In this document: one piece after another, positions 61,195 through 64,000 of the stretch | How the letters are laid out: each line of letters opens with the position of its first letter | How positions within the stretch are numbered: position 1 is the first letter of the stretch | Assembly (NCBI RefSeq): GCF_014472395.1 | Contig: NZ_JACSZW010000001.1 | Location: 186,001 to 250,000, forward strand | Direction of reading: 5' to 3' | Length of the DNA: 64,000 nt | Source: Pedobacter sp. N36a | GTDB lineage: Bacteria > Bacteroidota > Bacteroidia > Sphingobacteriales > Sphingobacteriaceae | The notes under the pieces: generated by a model | Told to the model about the DNA's origin: nothing | Database searches by the model: none | What the model saw: the letters and a program-made list of their open reading frames with translations, nothing else | Position numbers and translations under genes: made by a program

Positions 61195-61749
61195 TTATTT
61201 AATGGTTTCTTTAACTTCTCCGCAAGTTAACATCGATTCTCCATAATATGGGTTCTTGATGTCTTTCTGGTTGCTCAGCCAGGAAGCGCCTTTATCGTTC
61301 ATCGCCATTGGACAATATTCCACATAAATTTCACCACCAGTGACACCGGAAGCTTTTGCTCTTTGAATAAAGTCATCACTCAAAGCAGCATACGCTACCC
61401 TTTGCACTTCAATATCAGTCGCATCGCCAATTTTGGCGGTCAATGCCAATACCCCTGCTGGGTTCGACAATTCCTTTGCCCCTAACTCGATGGCCTGTGC
61501 AGCCACTTTTGCTTCTGCCACATCACCATTCGTCAAGGCAGTAGTCAAATGAATATAATGGGGATATACTGCATTCAGTTTATCGTCTTTTAAGGTCACT
61601 TTACCTGTTTCTGCGACTACAGCAGTTTTATCTGCAGTAGCGTGATCATGACCTTCATGAGATTCTGCTGCAGGTTTCTGCGTATTTCCGCAAGCCGAAA
61701 GTAGCGTGGCTGCAGCAATGGTAATGGCTAAACTTGTGATTGTTTTCAT
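61195..61749 (-). CDS. DUF3347-domain lipoprotein in metal-efflux cluster
   Basis: 184 residues, lipobox LSAC (Cys20). Contains a His-rich stretch (HEGHDHA, about 31-37) and the DUF3347 core (NAVYPHYIHLTTALTNGDVAEAKVAAQAIELGAKEL) with C-terminal CPMAMNDKGASWLS...PYYGESMLTCG, where the YCPMAM and YY/MLTCG residues could bind copper or other soft metals. Follows CusB-like adaptors by 7 bases, indicating the same operon. Confidence 0.8.
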   Translation of the reverse strand: MKTITSLAITIAAATLLSACGNTQKPAAESHEGHDHATADKTAVVAETGKVTLKDDKLNAVYPHYIHLTTALTNGDVAEAKVAAQAIELGAKELSNPAGVLALTAKIGDATDIEVQRVAYAALSDDFIQRAKASGVTGGEIYVEYCPMAMNDKGASWLSNQKDIKNPYYGESMLTCGEVKETIK

Positions 61750-61756
61750 GTAATTG

Positions 61757-62983
61757 TTAATTTAATTTTAAACCTTCTATTGGATTTTTTCCTTTTTTCA
61801 AAATGTATTCACTGTACAGCAGGTAGGCTCCGGTAACCACCACCTGCTCTCCACCGGATAAACCTGCAGTGATCTCTACTTGATTGTCGTTCTCCTGACC
61901 GGTAGTCACGCGTTTTGGCTCAAAACTGTCTTTTCCTTTTTTCAGCCAAACATGCATGCCTTTCCCATCTCTGATCACGGCATCTACTGGCAAAGTCAGG
62001 GCGCTGGATTTCTGATTTCCTGTGGGTACAAAAACATTGGCCTGAGCACCCGGCTGCCATTGCTGATTTGGGTTTGGAATACTCCCCCTGATCTGTGTTA
62101 ACTGGGTACCAGAAAGCAGAGCAGGCGTGATAAAATCGATAGTCATTTCCTGAGGCTGATCTTCCCAGCCCGGGATCAGCACTTTCACTTTCTGTCCTTC
62201 TTTAATACTGCCTGCTTCATTTGGATAAACATCTGCTTCCACCCATAATTCCCCATAACCTTCCAGCCTCATAATTGGGCCGCCTTCCGCAACATACTGA
62301 CCTGGTGTAACAGAGATTTCTGCCACTAATCCACCTTGCGGGGCAAAAAAAGTCACATAAGGGTTTTTCTTCTGACTCGTCAAGAGCGCATGTAATTGCC
62401 CTGGAGATTGTCCATACAGCAACAGTTTCTGCTTGGCAGATTCCAGCAGCTGCTGTTCAATTTTATCCCCTGGAAATTGCTTTTGCTGTGCTACCGCCAT
62501 CAGGTATTCCTGCTGCAACGCCGCTAATTGCTCTGAATACAATTGATATAGCGGCTGTCCTTTTTTCACACGGACACCAGTTTCACGCACATATAATTGT
62601 TCAATTCTTCCTGCAATACGACTGGAGATATAACTACTCTGCTCCGGGTCGATCGTCAATCTACCGTTCAATTGCTTAGTTCCGCTCAGGCTGTTTGCCC
62701 CAATAATTAGGGTGGAAATATTGGCGAGGAGTTGTCTTTTCTCATCCACTTTCAAAGCTTTATCATTGCTATTCTTTTCAAAAGGCACTAAATCCATCCC
62801 ACAAATCGGACAAGTTCCCATTTCTTCCTTGATCACCTGAGGGTGCATCGGACAAGTATAAGTCTGTTGTTTTGCAGTAACTCCAGCTTTCGTTTCCTTC
62901 ACCTCGCTTTTACAAGCGGCAACGAATATTGATGGAACCAGGGCAATCATGGCAAACCGTTTTATAAATAATTTCCGTTCCAT
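61757..62983 (-). CDS. CusB-like RND efflux adaptor with heavy-metal-binding domain
   Basis: 408 residues. Lipobox VAAC (Cys24), then a heavy-metal-binding domain (YTCPMHPQVIKEEMGTCPICGMDLVP, 42-67: CPMH, CPICGM), followed by the membrane-fusion-protein hairpin, lipoyl and beta-barrel domains (IAGRIEQLYVRETGVRVKKGQPLYQLYSEQLAALQQEYL; VEADVYPNEAGSIKEGQKVKVLIPG). Links an inner-membrane RND pump to an outer-membrane channel for Cu/Ag efflux. Followed by the DUF3347 gene; 3 bases before lies another adaptor. Confidence 0.85.
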   Translation of the reverse strand: MERKLFIKRFAMIALVPSIFVAACKSEVKETKAGVTAKQQTYTCPMHPQVIKEEMGTCPICGMDLVPFEKNSNDKALKVDEKRQLLANISTLIIGANSLSGTKQLNGRLTIDPEQSSYISSRIAGRIEQLYVRETGVRVKKGQPLYQLYSEQLAALQQEYLMAVAQQKQFPGDKIEQQLLESAKQKLLLYGQSPGQLHALLTSQKKNPYVTFFAPQGGLVAEISVTPGQYVAEGGPIMRLEGYGELWVEADVYPNEAGSIKEGQKVKVLIPGWEDQPQEMTIDFITPALLSGTQLTQIRGSIPNPNQQWQPGAQANVFVPTGNQKSSALTLPVDAVIRDGKGMHVWLKKGKDSFEPKRVTTGQENDNQVEITAGLSGGEQVVVTGAYLLYSEYILKKGKNPIEGLKLN

Positions 62984-62986
62984 ATT

Positions 62987-64000
62987 TTACTGATCCTTAT
63001 TTTGTGTCATTTTAATAAAACTCTCGCTATCTACCAGATAGGCGGCATTTTTACTGATATTCCAGCCACTGATATCTTCCTTAACCTGTACTTTTCCCGC
63101 AATGTTGATTCCTGCATCTACCACCTTCGGGATGAACACATTCCCTTCTTTTTTAAACACTACGCGCTGATTTCCCAGGGAGAGCACTGCTGCTTCGGGC
63201 AGCCACCATGATGCTGATAATTGTACCGGAATCCTCGCCGTCACCAGCTGACCAATCTTAATCTTTTGATGATTTAAATAAGCCCTGGCAATCGTAAAAT
63301 TCTCCCCGTTCTTGAAAGTTGGCTGAATTAGGCCTATTCTCGCGGTTTGACTTCCGGATTTATCCGAAGTTTTATAAAAGACAAACTTACTGCCTACCTT
63401 CAAATGGGCTGCCAATGCTGCTTTCAGGGAGAATTCGGCCAGGAGCTGATCCGAGCTGTATACCGTAAAAAGAGAGGCACCTGCACTAACATACTGCCCT
63501 TCTCTTAATAAAACGGGCGAATTAACCGGTGCTGCAGGGCTGGTTGGTGTTGCCGCTGCTGCTGCATCGCCAGTCATACTGCCCATTCCGTCGCCGCCTG
63601 CAGGTGCAGCTGAAGAAACCGTTGGACTTACAATGGCGGCAGCGGCCGATTTCTCCAGAATATAGCCAGAAACATTGCTGTATATAGGAATGCGGTAACT
63701 CGGTGTACCACGTTTCAGCAAAGCACTGATTCCGGAGGAAGTCATGCCCAATAATAGCAGGCGCTGTTTTCCCTTCTCCAACATCAGCGGATCATTTCCA
63801 GTGCGGTAAATGAACAGCAATTCCTGCTGAGCAGCAGCCAGATCCGGCGAATAAATCTCCATGATCAGCTGCCCCTTTTTTACTGGCTGATAATTATACT
63901 TAATCCATAGCCGCTCGATTCTTCCTCCGATTTTACTCGAAATATTATGCTGATTTCTCGTGTCATAATTAATGATCCCCTGCACCTCTTCCGTAAAGAT
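62987..64000 (-). CDS. RND efflux adaptor subunit, 5' end off the window
   Basis: At least 337 residues; the frame runs past the right edge (codons IFTEE before QGIINYDTR), so the true start lies outside. Fusion-protein features: NISSKIGGRIERLWIKYNYQPVKKGQLIMEIYSPDLAAAQQELLFI and C-terminal VTARIPVQLSASWWLPEAAVLSLGNQRVVFKK. An alanine/proline/serine-rich internal tract (about 115-155: SSAAPAGGDGMGSMTGDAAAAATPTSPAAP) is unusual. Tandem with the next adaptor, only 3 bases apart, which is odd for one pump. Confidence 0.8.
   Translation of the reverse strand: MFTEEVQGIINYDTRNQHNISSKIGGRIERLWIKYNYQPVKKGQLIMEIYSPDLAAAQQELLFIYRTGNDPLMLEKGKQRLLLLGMTSSGISALLKRGTPSYRIPIYSNVSGYILEKSAAAAIVSPTVSSAAPAGGDGMGSMTGDAAAAATPTSPAAPVNSPVLLREGQYVSAGASLFTVYSSDQLLAEFSLKAALAAHLKVGSKFVFYKTSDKSGSQTARIGLIQPTFKNGENFTIARAYLNHQKIKIGQLVTARIPVQLSASWWLPEAAVLSLGNQRVVFKKEGNVFIPKVVDAGINIAGKVQVKEDISGWNISKNAAYLVDSESFIKMTQNKDQ

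Noticed and set aside
1..64000. tRNA, rRNA, CRISPR, insertion sequence, prophage
   Set aside because: No cloverleaf, repeat array, transposase or phage structural gene was recognised on either strand; short tRNA-like stretches could have been missed by eye.

Overview
The window looks like chromosomal DNA of a Bacteroidota member, most likely Sphingobacteriaceae (Pedobacter-like). Grounds: SusC/SusD remnants next to a family 92 glycosidase, a TonB receptor with a carboxypeptidase-like N-terminal domain, LytS/LytTR two-component genes, mostly weak Shine-Dalgarno sequences, and several TAnnTTTG-type -7 promoter boxes. No genus is proven from the sequence. No rRNA, tRNA, CRISPR array, insertion sequence or prophage was seen.

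Layout. 0-6.7 kb: heme acquisition locus, with a TonB receptor divergent from hmuT-U-V, a HemS/ChuS-type heme-handling protein and a 44-residue membrane peptide, closed by a strong terminator. 6.7-13.9 kb: serine hydrolase, DinB-fold protein, LytT/LytS pair, DUF4397 lipoprotein, secreted DNA/RNA nuclease lipoprotein, TIGR04325-type methyltransferase. 13.9-18 kb: low-density accessory stretch with a leaderless GH16 glucanase, a small secreted protein, a truncated flavin monooxygenase, two intact small genes (acidic and zinc-ribbon) and a shattered larger gene upstream of them. 18-20 kb: FadR/GntR regulator with TauE/SafE exporter and DUF1634 protein; two identical-arm palindromes bracket the promoter. 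20-32.4 kb: TerD, GIY-YIG/Cys protein, CDF transporter, bestrophin-like channel, DUF72, an ABC ATPase with its centre deleted, hydrolase, TPR-zincin, DUF1508, Crp/Fnr regulator, SMUG2-like glycosylase. 32.4-42.4 kb: dnaA with DnaA boxes upstream, VirJ-like lipoprotein, PIF1-like helicase, TetR pair, TPR protein, AsmA protein. 42.4-46.6 kb: a collapsed polysaccharide-utilisation locus: intact GH92 alpha-mannosidase, SusD with an internal deletion, SusC tail, inverted SusD tail. 46.6-56.2 kb: endonuclease-fold protein, DUF6122, cysM-cysE, L,D-transpeptidase, cold-shock protein, a BamA-like barrel with a kinase-like N-terminal region, a dead YdcF-family gene, DinB. 56.2-64 kb: mprF-acvB (lysyl-phosphatidylglycerol synthesis and turnover), VOC/HxlR pair, and a metal-efflux adaptor cluster running off the right edge.

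Two themes stand out. Membrane lipid modification appears as an MprF-type synthase coupled to a tandem-domain AcvB hydrolase, plus a second stand-alone VirJ-like lipoprotein. Gene decay is the other: at least seven genes are broken by internal deletion, truncation or accumulated stops and frameshifts, between otherwise healthy neighbours. The best candidates for undescribed biology are the barrel protein with a GDWDRH motif, the TPR protein carrying HEYVH, the Cys-rich GIY-YIG protein, and the zinc-ribbon/acidic gene pair beside the shattered gene.
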